A stretch of 64,000 bases of DNA from Hemerocallis citrina (GCA_017893485.1 CM030366.1:99011085-99075084), one strand, 5' to 3'; shown: positions 21,971-35,158, numbered from the stretch's first letter. The notes: a model not told the origin generated them from the letters alone. A program made the numbers and translations.

Positions 21971-23189
21971 GAGTAGGATCATTCGCAATAACTTTAAGTT
22001 TATAGTTGGATTATCCTTGAAAAAAGAAATAAATAAATAGGAACTACAAATTGATGAATGTTGTATGGATAGTTATATGAAATTTACCCTATATTTTTTG
22101 TGCTAACAATGTATACTAACTTTTTCTGGAAATTCACGAAAGCTATGCATTCAGCGTTGTTGCACAAGCACGACCCCAATTTGAGCTGTAGTTTTGTTCC
22201 GTTCCTGGAAAAAATTGAGAAGCTTGTGACTAAATTTGCATGGCATGTTCAGATTTTGTACACATTTCCACTTATCGGTGGTTTGGGTACGTGAACGCTG
22301 ATTATATTATATCTTAAGCTAATAAGCCTACCCCTCCCTCCTTTCTCTATTTTGAAATAGAGAAAGAAGAGCAAAAGTAGGAGTTCAAACTTATCTTACC
22401 AAGTGCAGCCCACACATTTAACTTAACAAAACAAAATAAAAAATATATAACCCATGCTCGCCCAAAATCAAAAATAAAAAAATAAAAAAATTAAACCTTT
22501 CCTCTCCCCAAATCCCCCCAACCCCCCTAACCCATCCTCGCCCTAAACACACCCGTCACCGTTCGCCGTTTGCAAACCCGCCCCAATCTAAACCGTCGAT
22601 GTTCGCCATCAACCAGTCCACCCAAATACAAGTCGTCCACGTTCGCCTATCCTCACCGTCGCCCCTAGCCCAAAACCTAGCCGTAATCGTTTGTCGTTCG
22701 CCAGTCCGCCCAGATCCAAGCAGCAGCAGTATGCCAGACCTCAATTCCTCGCCGAGATTAATGCATTCAGGTAGTTTTAAAGTCCTTTCTTATTTTGGAT
22801 TATATATTTATTACTTTTTAGAATATTGAGAATATGAGATTAAGGTATTGATCAAGTTGTAACATCCTCTCTTATTTTGGATTGTATATATAGTATAATT
22901 ATTTGCTAAAGAGGTGAAAATATTTAATGAATCTAAGAGTAATGTCTAAAGATCCTTTTGTTTATTATGTGCGGCTTCGTTTTCCCAAGTTAAATTCTTC
23001 AATCTTATCTCTATTTACTATATGCGCTTATCCTGTTTGATAAAATGCATGAATGAACTGAAATATGTTAGTTGTAGGAGCTCGCTGTGTGGTGGGGGCA
23101 TATGGAACTCAAGTGGAAGAATTTTAATTTTAAATTTGATTAGGAATTTATACACTAATCTTCGAAATATAGGGTTCAGTAAGATGCTT
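21971..23189. other. low-copy region with a GC-rich leader-like segment
   Basis: Mostly AT-rich, except for a C-rich segment at about 22500-22760 that contains GCATTCAG/GTAGTT, a plausible splice donor, at about 22766. This composition resembles a plant first exon or 5' UTR, but no protein was recognised in either strand. The frame at 22599-22829 has no recognisable domain. Confidence 0.3.
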
Positions 23190-26100
23190 TGTCACGCCCC
23201 ACTTCCCAAAAAGAATATGGAATACGGGTACGAGACAAAAGCCCAGCGAATGATTTTCATCATCCATAAGCTGTTCAAGAATCTTTACAACATATCACAA
23301 TATAATCAGAGTCGGAAACCAGAAAAAATCAACCACATGCACATATGAACCAAATACCAACAAGAATACTTGAAATAAAATATATTAATCTCAAATAGTC
23401 ATGATCTGAATAAAACAAATATCCTGATTCACATTGCCCAATTACAGGAATAAATCCAAATACATGAATACAATTATTGTTAAAAATAAGCAACAAGAAT
23501 ATTAATAAAATTTCTAGCATCTAGTACATCATGTCACCAATACCGTCTGGAACCTGTTTCCCAAAATCTGCAACTCAACGAATGCAGGAAAGAGGAAAAG
23601 AGAAAAGACAAGTACCCGTCAATTGCAAGTTACGGGTCACAAATAGTATAGGATACAAGTACATGGGGAAACTAACTAGCACATGGTATAGGTGTGATGT
23701 CCAAGTAAACAACTAGCATGGTAAGGTGATCAAGTGTACATGGCATAAATCAAGTGTCGAGAAATCAAGAAAACAGGTAAACTTGTAACAGGTATCAGGT
23801 AACCGGTATACAGGTAAACAAGTAATCATGTAACATGTATCAAGTATCAAATCTCATGTATTAAATATCTTGTATTATTACTATCTAGGTAACATTTCAT
23901 GTGCCATCCTTTTATCACATAGTTGTTACAGTCAATGCAGTTTCGCTTTAGATTTCATAGTGGACCATAGAGGGCATTGTACTCAGGGACAAGTAATCCA
24001 AATCATATACCAAATTCCAAATTAACCAAATCATATACCAAACTCCAAATTAACCAAATCATATACCAAATTTCAAATTAAACAAATCATATACCAAATT
24101 CCCAATAATCCAAATCATATACCAAATTCCAAATATGGGAAACATGGGCTCCTTTCCGAGTACACATTTCTGAATTATCCACTACTAGATCTTTCCCTTA
24201 AACCCCGGTTTGGTTACTTTTATTATGGTTATCAAACAGACATGAATGTTTACTAAATAGTGTCAAACTAAAATGGTATAATCGGTATTAGGTTCAGGGA
24301 AACAAATAATCATGCATGGATGATATACAGTCACATAAACGAGCAAAATGGTGTATGTTCATAATCAGGACAGCATGACAGATCAGTACTAAAATAGTGA
24401 TTCTGATCTCTACAGAAATGAAAACCTAGATCCGTCAAAGGACTGGAAACTAGACATCCACACGAATCCAACGAGTATAATTAAGTCATATAGTACTTCA
24501 CAACATCTTAACTCAAAATAAGTTCGAAAACAGAAAACATGTTTCGTCAGAAATCAAGAAAACAACTTCAAGAGCATAAAAACAGCATGAAAACACATTA
24601 AATAAATCCACGAAAAATCTGGGGTATTCCCCTATATATTTAGACTCAAAATAACAAGTTTCATAATATTCCAGTAAGTATAGATCAGTCATAAAAAATA
24701 TGAAAGTATTAAGAAAACATAGTTTAGCGAATCTAGAAATCTCAACACTGCTGCACAAAAACTAAGATATCTCGCAACCAGTGAATCGAATTCCAATTCC
24801 GCCAAAAGGATATGAAAATAGATAAAATTTAATAACTTTCATATTTCACAAAGAATTTTCATACAGTATATGGAATCATAGTGAAAATAGAATTCTTTAC
24901 TGAGCAGTAAGCAAAATACAGCATGAGTAGATTTTAGAAACGAGCATGAAACACCACATAAAACTTATCAATAAAATTCATCAAAATTCTGGAAAGTCCC
25001 TAATATCATAAAGAAACACTGACAAAAATATTAGTTCAAGATAATATATATAGAATAGTTCTTGAAAATAGTTTGTTAACAAAATCAACCAAGAACTGAA
25101 TCTGGAATAGATCGACACCTCTGTACCAAAACATTCATAACTCAGTCATACGAAATCCAAATCAAGTAAAACCAGTGAGGTTTGAAAATAGACAAAATTA
25201 TCTAAAATTCATCTTTTATATAGGAATTCAAATACTGACTGCAGCATGGACGAAAACAGCAATCAAAACAGAACACCTATCATTTACAGATTTCACACTT
25301 CAAATCGAGAACATCATAACTTCAAGAATATTAATCCAAATACATCCAAACTTGAAATACAACCTACCAAATAGCTAAACCTCATAATTTAGGGTTATTA
25401 ACATGTTTACACCTATTATTTCACATGGGTCTTAATCCAAACATCAATTCACACAAAGATTCACATACATGCCTAAAAACCAAGAATTGGGCAATTCCTA
25501 GGTTATCACCTATCAAGATTGGAGTCATTAGTCATTTATGGCCAAATTATCACAATAGAGACAAAACCCATCAAGGAAAACACAATCTTTGGTTGTCTTT
25601 AGACCCAACTACACTATAGGTGAACTTTTTGACTTGTATCAAACAAATGAATTGGAGTACAAGTTACCTGCCTTAATTTGGAGATGAAGAACGATGCAAA
25701 TCAAAAGTGGGAGCAAGTCCCACGAACGAAAATTCACGGACTCACGAACGATCCACACGCGCACTCGAGCACGCGCAATAAAAACCCAAGAGCACGAGAG
25801 TGCGAGACGGCTCTCGTGCTCTCGTGAGAGATGAAGCACGGCGCAAGGGTTAGGGAAAAAAATAAAATATAACAATATGCTGAACGGTGCAATATATATA
25901 GGGAATATAAGTAATAGGGTTTGAAGAAGGGAAGGGGGTGCATATGACAACTAAATAAATTACAAAAAAAATGAGATGGGTCGGGTTGATTTCTAGGTGC
26001 AACCGGGTAGCATTGGGAGGGTAATATAGGAAATGGGGATTTATGTATACTGGTGGAATAAAGTGGGTAGGATTAGGTAATTAATGGTTTAGGGAATAGT

Positions 26101-26775
26101 TAGTTAGGCTAATGGGTGTATTAGAGTAGATAAGGAATTAGTGTTTTATAAAGGGTAGTAATTAGGTCTGGTATGGGTATTTAATTATTAGGCTCATGGC
26201 TTTTAAGGGTTAGTTGGATCATGGGATTAAATTAACCAAATCTGAATGCCTGGATGAAATTTGACTTGGTTTTGGGGGAATGTAGCTACGGGTAGGGTGC
26301 ATAGGTAGGAAATAGGAAGGTTTTGGGGATATTATAATGGGTTTGGTTGGGAACGGGAACGGGTACGGGTAGGGAATTAAATGTGTTTGGGGTAAGTTGA
26401 TAACGGGTTTAGATAAATGGGTAGTATATAAATAGGTAATGGGTTATTTTACAAATGGCTATTGGGTATTAAATCAAATAGAAAATTTAAAATAACCAAA
26501 TAAAAAGTAGGTTTATCAAAAATATATTTTGTACTTCAACATAATATTATTAATAATAAAAATAATAATACTGACACAAATAATAGGATTTGTATTAAAA
26601 TATAAAATCATACGAAAAAGTTACAAATAATATTATTTATCGAAAATAGGTTTTTAATAGAAGATTCAAAAATACATTTTGACAAAAGAATTTGAAAACC
26701 GGAAAAATAGTTTGCGAAAATTTTTAAAATACAGGAAATACACAAAAATACATTTTTGGAAAAACAGGGGTTACA
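23190..26775 (-). mobile_element. solo LTR, 3586 bp, inverted
   Basis: Plus-strand ends TGTCACGCCCC and CAGGGGTTACA are flanked by a perfect TSD TGCTT (23185-23189, 26776-26780). It is the same family as 8574-16189 in inverse orientation: long matches occur at both ends and around the segment CCGGTTTGGT...GGGAAAGATC (24205-24225 here, 15035-15065 there). A TATA-like CTATATATATT and a leader rich in CTCTCACGAGAGC lie near 25800-25905 on the minus strand. No internal coding sequence. Confidence 0.93.
23995..24135. repeat. 32-bp minisatellite
   Basis: Four to five copies of CCAAATCATATACCAAATTC with the continuation CAAATTAA, period 32 bp. It occupies the position held by the unrelated 39-bp minisatellite in the sister LTR at 15128-15320. 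Confidence 0.88.
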
Positions 26776-26780
26776 TGCTT

Positions 26781-27993
26781 ATAGATGTGGGAAGGTTCAA
26801 ATTTGGGTTTGGGATTATCTTGATTACAATTATTTGCTCATTTGTGGTGCACATGAGGTGTTTATGAAAATGCTCAAAAGACCTTTATAATTATTTGGCA
26901 TTATTTTGATTCAATTTAGTAATTCAAATAACATTCTTTCAGGTGCTGTCTTGCCAACGAATTTTGGATGGCTGACGAATATGGATATAGAAGGTAGAAG
27001 TCTACTACTTAGCAATTACGTTTTTTTTTGTGTTTGATGATTTCCTTAGAGGTGGTTTTTCAATGCTGATGAACTTTGTCCTGTACTATATCTTTTGATC
27101 CATGCTCCAGTTTTATGGCGAGCATCTATTGCCGTTATGTAGGCGTGCAGAAAGGGGTTGCTTCATCATGCGCATCGTATTAAAAGAATTATTGTAAGTC
27201 TCTTAAGCTCAAAACAATACATATGTTTATATTTTTTCTAACTAGCATTGGCACATTACCAAAGTTTATTGAGGGTGTTTCCGAAAAGGAAACATATATC
27301 TTGATTAAAGTTGTTTTACTATTTTACTTCAATTTTGATTAAAGTTGCTTTCTTTTACTACAATCCCAGTAATTTTTCTACTCAACATTGATTTCATTGA
27401 TTTATTGTATAATTACTGTATTGGATTCTTACTTGATAAACTATGAAGGTATATATAATCATCCGATCAAATATTGTTAAAATTAATTTTTTTTTTAAAA
27501 TTATGCATAGTATATATATTAGTATACTATTATGAGAGAGAGAGTCTTTCCTTTATTAAAATAGAGCAAGGAGAGGAAAATTAGAAAACTAGTACGTACT
27601 AACACACAAAAAAGAAACGAACATGTAATAATACGTGCAGTCAATTTACAAAATAAAATAAAATAAAATAAAATAATAATAAAAACAACCACTCACCTTC
27701 TCATTCCATTTTCTCCTTTCCTCCACTTTTCTTTATAGAATATGTAGTTTACGAAGAGAACTCGCCTTAGCAAGTAAGAAGAGTTCTTATAGAAAACTAA
27801 CTTATCATGGTACAAAATCATGAAATCACCTCATTAAGCAATCTAAGAAATAGAACTTCTACATCTATGTATTTAGTACAGTATATGGAAGATAGAAATT
27901 ACAATTAATAAGAGCTAATTAATGTGTTTCTGATGTAGATTATGTTTCATTTGAAAGAGAATGATTTAAGATGAAAGACTTGATTTGATAGGG
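26781..27993. other. old intergenic or intronic sequence with possible exons
   Basis: AT-rich DNA. Two segments have exon-like context: GTGCTGTCTTGCCAACG... at about 26942-26992, between a TTCTTTCAG acceptor and a GTAGAAG donor, and a stretch ending AAAGAATTATT/GTAAGTC at about 27194. I could not match either to a family. An AAATA-type microsatellite lies at about 27650-27685. Confidence 0.3.
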
Positions 27994-28087
27994 AAGGCAG
28001 TTTAGAAGCACACTGTGGAGAAAGAGATAGTGAAGTACATCAAGGAGGAGTCCAAGAAGAGCCACATCCCCATCTATTACTGCATTG
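27994..28087 (+). pseudogene. dynein light chain (LC8/DYNLL)-like exon
   Basis: The frame reads KAV, a TAG stop, then KHTVEKEIVKYIKEESKKSH and IPIYYCI, followed by a GTAAGC splice donor. It resembles the central LC8 segment (VEKDIAAYIKKEFDKK, then NPTWHCIVG), a small dimeric hub protein of dynein and other complexes, known from family memory. The TAG and the loss of the conserved Trp-His (YY here) argue for a pseudogene. The upstream part of the protein was not found. Confidence 0.5.
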
Positions 28088-28780
28088 TAAGCTCAACTTC
28101 GGCAATTATTCGACTTTTTTTTCCTTTGCTTTAGAAATATAGAATGATGATGGTTGATTTGGAAATGTGAATTTGTTAATCTGTAGATTTGTCATCTTTT
28201 GATTATATTGTGATCGAAATAGTTAAGGGTATCTCTAAATTTAGGAATCTAGGGTTTAACTATATCTTAGTGTTGTGTTGGTGTTGAGTAAGGTCACCTC
28301 CGTCCTTTTATGACTTTTATTTTTTTGTTTAAGAACTAAAGTTATTTTGCACATATGATAGTATGTACATGATAATAAAAGAATGAACTAATGAAATCTC
28401 TCTTAGTGGTTTCCAAGAATATGACCGAAATAGATTTAAAAGATCAATATTTGGGTTTTTTCAGACAAGAGTAGCACATGTTATTAAATAAGATAAACTG
28501 AAAAAAGACACATTGCATATCATCATTGTATTGTTTAAGTTCCATATAATTTTATGAGTCTGTTAAAAGTATGCTAGTCTGTGCAATTTGCACAAGGTAA
28601 CACTAGTAGTAGATGATCAGATGGAGTAGCTTTTGCTTTCTCTAGATAGTTCAAAAAAGTTAGAGATATCTAGCAAATAGTAGCATCTCCAATATTCGAA
28701 TATACTGTACCTCCTGTAAACAGTTTATGTTGTGATTGAAAATCTTGAGACTTGACGCTGAGATAGAAAGGGACCAGACC
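28088..28780. other. intron-like AT-rich sequence before the hAT element
   Basis: No coding motif is visible. It would be the intron after the LC8-like exon if that gene model is right. Confidence 0.35.
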
Positions 28781-29101
28781 TAGGGATTGCAATTGGGTCA
28801 GGTTGACCCGCGACCTGCCCGCAACCTGCCCACTCAAATTCAGCCCGCAATTAGGCGGTTCGGGTTCGGGTCCGGGTTGAACCTGCGGGTCGATTCGAGT
28901 CGACTCGGGTCGTCAATATTGTAAATCCAACCCACTCGACCCGACCCGTGAATCCATTGACCAGGTCAAACCCGCCCGCAACCCGCTTATTTGGACCCAT
29001 TTGACCCGAACATGTCAAACGTTTGACCCGCGAGGCGAACGGTCGGCTCTATTTTGGGCTGTTTTTTATTATTTTTATTTTTTTGCTTTTGCTTTTTTTT
29101 T

Positions 29102-29123
29102 GGGGGGGGGGGGGGGGGGGGGG
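29102..29123. repeat. 22-nt G run in hAT 5' region
   Basis: An uninterrupted G homopolymer directly upstream of the TATA box at 29130. A CT microsatellite follows at about 29206-29225. Confidence 0.95.
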
Positions 29124-29129
29124 TGGTCC

Positions 29130-29137
29130 TATAAATA
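29130..29137 (+). promoter_or_regulatory. TATA box of hAT transposase gene
   Basis: TATAAATA followed by CCCCATTAAT, about 420 bp upstream of the likely transposase ATG at 29552. Confidence 0.5.
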
Positions 29138-29551
29138 CCCCATTAATACAAATTGTGTTGATTCAACTCTCAACTATGTCTACTTCAACTCCTCCAACAA
29201 AGAAGCTCTCTCTCTCTCTCTCTCTCACAATGAATACCGGGCTACGTGACTATGTTTACTACATTTTTTAATCGGCTACATCTACTTCTACTTTTATTTT
29301 CTCTCTCATTTCTATATACGATTATTCGTGAACTACGATATCAAAATTTCACAACCCTCCTATTGTCTTGATTATTGTTGTAGTTCTAATTTTTGTATCA
29401 TGTTTGTTGGTTTTTCGCTTTTCTCTCTCTCAACAGTCCGGTTATTTTTTAGATTTTATTTTTTAACATATACCTCCTAGATTGTTTTATATGATTTCAC
29501 GTACACTAGTAAAACACTAGAAATCAAATTTTTTTCATATACAATATTACC

Positions 29552-31045
29552 ATGTCTAGATCACAAGGTAGCGAACATAGCCAAAGTGGACAAGATTCCA
29601 CCGGTACTTCACGTCGGCCTCCAATGGTCTCACATGTAGAGCCCGAATTTATACTGAATCCTATAGTAGGATCTCATGATGTCCCTCCATACAACATAGA
29701 AGAATAAATGCATAATGTTGACACACAAACACAAAAAACCGAGCCCACTAGTGGTAGGAAAACTAAGGGAAAACTAGTGATTGACACAAATATTATGACT
29801 ATATCCCCGAAGAGGATAATCCGGGTGTAGGACATAAGATTTGTGAAAATTGTTCTAAGAGTTACAAATGAAGGAAGGGTGAGGGAACGGGTACAATTAA
29901 ACGATACATTCAAAATGTACACAAGGATCTATTACAAGACCAACCCGGCTAACAAAAATTCCACCATCGGACATGTAGATAGCCACCCATATGATCCCGA
30001 AAATGTTCGACAGAAAATAGCCCGACTAGTTATTAATGAGGAGTTACCTTTTTCCGATTCCGATAGTAGGAACGTAGAGGAATTTAACCAAAATGCACTA
30101 AATCCACATTTTAGAAGAATTCCTAGAAATACACTCAAATCCAATTGTTTTAAACTTTACAAGGAAATGAGAGATAGTTTAATTGCACTTTTGTTTAGTT
30201 TAACATGTAGAGTATTATTAACTTCCACTTGTTGGAAATTTTGTAACGATATTCCAATAATGGGCATAACTTGTCATTTGATCGATAGTGATTGAATGAT
30301 TCAAAAAAGATCATATCACTTGCGGCTTTACTGTATCCCCATAGTGATTTAGTAATTGCACATTGTATTTTAGAAGTTTGTGACATCTTTCATATTCGTG
30401 ATAAAAAAAATTGTATTAGTTTTGATAATGCATCTAACAACAATGTTTCGATTAGGACATTAAAATTTGCTCCTCCATATTTAGAAAATTTTCATGTTAG
30501 ATGTGAATGTCATATTTTAAATTTATGTGTTTAAGATGCATTGAAAATAGCCAGACCATTTGTGCATAACATTAGAAATTGTGTATATTTTATCGCTTTA
30601 AGTGACCTTATGCTTCAATAATTTAAATAATGGTGTAAGCTTAAGGGTGTACATTTTAGAAAATTTCCTAAGGATGTTAAACACCGATGGAACTCTACTT
30701 TTGATTTATTAAACGTTGTTACTCAATACAAAGCGCGTATAAATGATTTTTGTCTTGCAAAAAATATAGAAAATTTTCAAATGACTAAACAATTATGGTA
30801 TTATGCTGAATCTTTGTTATAATTTTTAGAACCTTTTAAAACCGCAACTTTGAAATTTTAAAAATTTTATGATTCTACATCTAGTAGTATTTTTTTCACT
30901 AATTACCATGATGCAAACTTTTCAAGAAATAATTGAAGACATTTACATTGGTCATATTGTTAAATCTGCATACACAATTTTTTTAAAGTATTTTAGTCAT
31001 CCTCCTATGTTGTATTGTATTGCTACAATTATGGACCATCGTATC
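29552..31045 (+). pseudogene. hAT transposase, N-terminal and central part
   Basis: ATG at 29552 begins MSRSQGSEHSQSGQDSTGTS. Around 29840-29930, in a shifted frame, CENCSKSY...GTGTIKRYIQNVHK fits a BED-type zinc finger (CX2C...H). Then come NVRQKIARLVINEELPFSDS, IPRNTLKSNCFKLYKEMRD, the catalytic-core phrase HSDLVIAHCILEVCDIF with SFDNASNNN, and finally MLYCIATIMDHR just before the copia insertion. Multiple stops and frameshifts break it. The family is Ac-like plant hAT transposase. Confidence 0.9.
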
Positions 31046-31326
31046 TGTTAGAGCTTATGAGAGACAATAACATTGAAATTAGGGTTAGGTTTAATATCTT
31101 ACTGACTTAAGATATTATACTCTGCTTATTATAATTTGAATATCACAAAAGCACTGCCTCTAGACCAGTATATATGGGATGAAACTGGGTTTAGGGTACT
31201 GGGATTTAAGCCCCAGTCAACCCGGTCCAACATTTAATAGATAACACGTGTAAACACGTGTTGCCCCATAGAACATTATACACAATAATATTCTATTATA
31301 TTGAGAATAAACCTATATATCCAACA
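31046..31326 (-). repeat. 3' LTR of copia element
   Basis: 281 bp, plus-strand ends TGTTAGAGCTTATGAG and TATATCCAACA. It is nearly identical to the other LTR at 41106-41386; visible differences are scattered single-base changes and short indels. Confidence 0.94.
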
Positions 31327-31944
31327 ATCTCCTCCTATATTCTCAATATATTAGGCAATGCCCTGTTATATCATTGGCTCACAAAAGAATATAGTTCATA
31401 CACTAAATCAATTATAACTCGAATAGTTCAAATGAGACTAAACCAAAATAACCAAATAGTTCAAAGACTATATCAGAACAGAATAGTTCACAATGACTAA
31501 ACCAATTGAAGAAATATGTCATAGTTTCAAAACCAACCAAAGCAAATAAACTTCATGAACAAAATTGGAGTTTTAAGCTCATGAACACAAGAGTCTTAAA
31601 CTCAAAAGAAGTTTTACCAAGCAAGTGACAAATTTATTCTTGAGAGAAATAAACCGATACTCTATTCTTGCAAACTGCTTTATGTTTACTCCTCCATTTT
31701 GAGCAAATCATTATTTTGAAATCTATAATGACATATTCAACTACTCCATCTTTTCTAGCGTATTGAAAACAAGAACATCAAGAGACACATCTCTAAGAAT
31801 TCCAACGAATTTCACAAAGTATCTAGTTCCAAAAAAGAATTTAGTACAATTCATAATTATCTTAGCAAAAATGCAACACAAGCATCACAATCAAGTTTCT
31901 TTAATTAAATAAAGAAGAAAAACTATTATAGTTTCTATACAAGA
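31327..31944. other. decayed copia interior, 3' end
   Basis: Contains the polypurine tract next to the LTR; otherwise no readable domain before the solo LTR. Confidence 0.5.
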
Positions 31945-32498
31945 TGTAACATCCTGAAATATTTGAATATAAGTTTGTTGATTTTTACGTGTTTTGCACG
32001 TACAAATTCATATGCATTTTTTTACCAAGTAAATTATTTATTTTTATAAACATGAACAAGTTTCTTATTTTCTCCTTTTATTCAAAGCCTATTTTAAAAT
32101 CCTAGGCCTAATTGTTTGAATTTAGCCCACCCTAATTAAATTGATTATTTTAATTATTTAAGCCTTTGGGTTCTTAAGCCCACTAATTGAGGCCACTAGT
32201 TTATTCTCATTTAAATGAGACAACTTGTAAGGTAGACTCATTTTTGTAACAAATCAACTAACAAATATTTGTACAACTAGTAACTAGGGGTGCTATGGGA
32301 GACACGTGCATTACACTAGGGCGTGTCTTGGGTGTGCAATAGGGTAGGCCAGATGGAGTCAAAGAGAGAGTGGGAGAGTGGCTTAGTGGAGAGGTGGATT
32401 GTGTTCATGGGTGGTTACTCTAACTCCCTAACTCATCCTACCTCCTAACCTACAACTATCTAATTCAATCTTGGCCCTCCATCCCACCTTGGAAAATA

Positions 32499-32531
32499 TA
32501 TAAATACCCCCCCCCCCCCCCCCCCCCCCCC
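32499..32531 (+). promoter_or_regulatory. TATA box followed by a 25-nt C run
   Basis: TATAAATA (32499-32506) is followed at once by 25 C residues. The intact element has the same TATAAATA followed by only six C, so the run expanded in place within the core promoter. Confidence 0.85.
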
Positions 32532-33469
32532 TCCTCTTCTATTCATCTAGTACATTAGAAAACATGTGAAAGAAAAAGAAAGAGAAAGAAACTGTAGTTG
32601 TGAGAAAAAGAAACAAGAGTGAGTCAAAAAGATTGAGAGAAGTTCTAGTTGTCTGTTATTGCTTTCTTGGAGGCCGGCCATTCATCAAGGAGTAGAGGGG
32701 AGCTCGGGTTTCACTAGAACAATGAGAAGAAGGCTCTCGTGGTGACACAATCTAGGAGGAGAAGGACCGCTCGTGTGTTCAAGGAGATTTCTATCAGCAC
32801 TTTTCATTTGTTTATTCAAATAGGTGGGTGGTTTCTCTACTTCTAACTTAGACATCATGCTAGGAGTTTGATTGATGAAATTGCTAAAGAAATTAATAAA
32901 TTAACCATGTGTTGGCTCTAAAAAGGAACTAGTTAGATAATAAAATGAATGCTTGATGAATTGTATGTTAATTGATATAAATTATGGTTATTGTAGTAGA
33001 ATTATCTTGTTGCTATGAAATTGTAAATTTGGAACCATGCTGCAGGTAGAATATGCTTGTGAATGGCTAGTAATTGAAAAAATTTAAATTGTGCTTATTA
33101 AATTCATTGTGATACCAGTATGATGAATGAGACAATGTTAAAGAGCATTGTAGAAATAAAAGAAGAAAAAGTAAAAGACAACAATTTTGTGATGTTTGTA
33201 ATACAAAATTGGTAGAGAGCATGATAAATTGCAATGTTGAAATTATAGACCTAGAACAGAATTTAGAAGGAGAATTCATGTCTTTAATGCCAAAATAATA
33301 TTTTTTTGAATACTGTTTTGTTACAAATCTATAAAATTAGTAATCTGGAAAGTTTTATGAATTAATTTAGAAAAGAAAAGAGTAAGAACGTTTGAAATAC
33401 GAAGAATTATTAATAAACAGAGAGTTGAATTAAGTTTAAGTCAACTCATCTCATATCAGTTGTTCACTG

Positions 33470-33745
33470 TGACCTTACTGACTAGGAGGTGCGCCACAGT
33501 AGCGTTACTATAGCTCGGCAGCCTGTTGCGCTTGGGTTCGAGTCTCGGCAGAGACTTTCATTTTTTTTAATCTGATTTTTCAACAAACCCGAGAGCCCAA
33601 GTTCAACTAGACTATAACCCCTCATTTAAACAGTTAGTCACTTTTGTTATTCTGGTTAGTGGGTGCGGGTTAGAGGCGTTGCTGTTCACCCGTGGGCTTG
33701 TTGTGCCTGGTTTAAACCGGCTGTGGCCAAAAATTTTGGGATTTT
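33470..33745 (+). other. pair of tRNA-like modules in solo LTR
   Basis: Segment one ends GCTTGGGTTCGAGTCTCGGC, a good Pol III B box (GGTTCGANTC), followed by a T run at about 33560. Segment two ends GCCTGGTTTAAACCGGC, a degenerate B box. The arrangement is the same as in the LTRs at 45380-45600 and 53965-54180. Confidence 0.5.
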
Positions 33746-35158
33746 GATTTTTTTTCTTTATATTTTGTTTTTTTAAGGGTTTTAATGTTTTTAAAAATTG
33801 AGGAAAATATTTGAAAAATTCTCTGAAATTACATAGACTTCACAAAATTATTTTTTAAAAATATTTGGATTATTATAATGAGAAATAGAAGTGAAATTTG
33901 AGAATAAGAATTTATAAATCCTTGGATATGATTCTTTTGTAATTCAAGATGAAAAAAATAATAATTTGTTGAACATAGAGAAAATTGAAAAGAGTTCAAA
34001 GACGAGATTGTTGACTTACAAATTGTTAAGTAAAATGTTAATGCGAGATTGTCTAAGAATATGCAAGTTGTGCATGGAAAATTGATTGAAACGAAACATG
34101 ATGAGTTGTGAAATTTGTGAACAAGTATAATGAACATGAAAAGAGAATTGAGACTAGAACCTTAGCTAAGTCCTCACATCGGCAGGAATGAAAGTTTTGA
34201 AAAGAAAATGTGATAATTGTGACCAAGTTTGGGTCGTGGATAATGATTGATATTTTAAGACCGATGTAGGGGTAACGCTAAATTCTAGAATGTTGATTTT
34301 TATTCATGATTCAATTACCTAAGGATTTAGATACATAGTGGAGATGTGATGAAAGTAAGAGAAAAAACATGAGTATGAGGGCCATTTGATTGGCGGTGTG
34401 AGACTGTTCACAGGATGTCCTTATGATGCGTCATGATTAGGGCGTGGATACTACTCCAGAGTACCGTCCCAGTGGCGACGCTTGTGGGGTATTTGGTAAC
34501 TACAGGTCGTGCCATGGTCCATGGCGGAGGTGAATTGACCACAGGATGCCTACATAATGAGTCATGTGTCAGTGCGTGGGGTTCTTTCCAGGATGTCTGG
34601 ACGTGGGCTCGTAACTCATAGAATACCTAGGATACTTACCGTAGTTACTGTAGTAATTTAAGTCATAGCGAGGGATTGAACTCTATAAGATGAAGAACGA
34701 TTAAGGGATTGCCCTCGGACCTATGTAGTATGGGATGCATAGAATTCGAACAAGTGCGCATTAGTGTCATGTAACATAAATAACTGCATTAAGGATTAAT
34801 TGCACATTCACACACGACATCAATAGGGTAGTCCCCCTTAGTTTGCTTTGTGACAAGTGTGTGCTTTCTAAGTAAGAAAAATTGATGTATTATATCCTAG
34901 CGTCAGTTGAATGAACTGACGTGCCCATAGTCTCTATGCAGGATAAAGTGAATGAAAAAACTAAAAAGGAATTGATGCTTAAAGAATTATTAAAGTGTTG
35001 TTTATTTCATTCATGTAATGGTTGTAATTTGTTTCCGCTGTTTAAATATAACTTTGATGTAATAAAAGTTTTTAATTCCTTGTAAAATTGTACGAAGTGA
35101 GGTGTAAAGATCTTGTGGAACTTCGAATTCGGTCTTATTTGGATTTCGGGGTGTTACA

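Larger units (their letters stand above)
31945..35158 (+). mobile_element. solo LTR, 3214 bp, inside copia
   Basis: Ends TGTAACATCCTG and CGGGGTGTTACA. Flanks CAAGA and AAAGA are a TSD with one mismatch. Layout matches the LTRs of the intact element at 43735: a G-box palindrome near 31987, TATAAATA at 32499 (554 bp in, against 552 bp there), tRNA-like modules at 33480-33730, the AGTATGAGGGCCATT block at about 34373, and the GGGATTGAA...GATTGCCCTCGGACC block at 34670-34720. It is a related family or subfamily. Confidence 0.92.

Noticed and set aside
29001..29271. Gly-run proteins near 29.0-29.3 kb
   Set aside because: Translations of the 22-nt G run and CT microsatellite in the hAT 5' untranslated region.
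33067..34137. Short minus-strand frames in the solo LTR
   Set aside because: AT-rich chance frames with no motif; the region is LTR by end structure and shared blocks.
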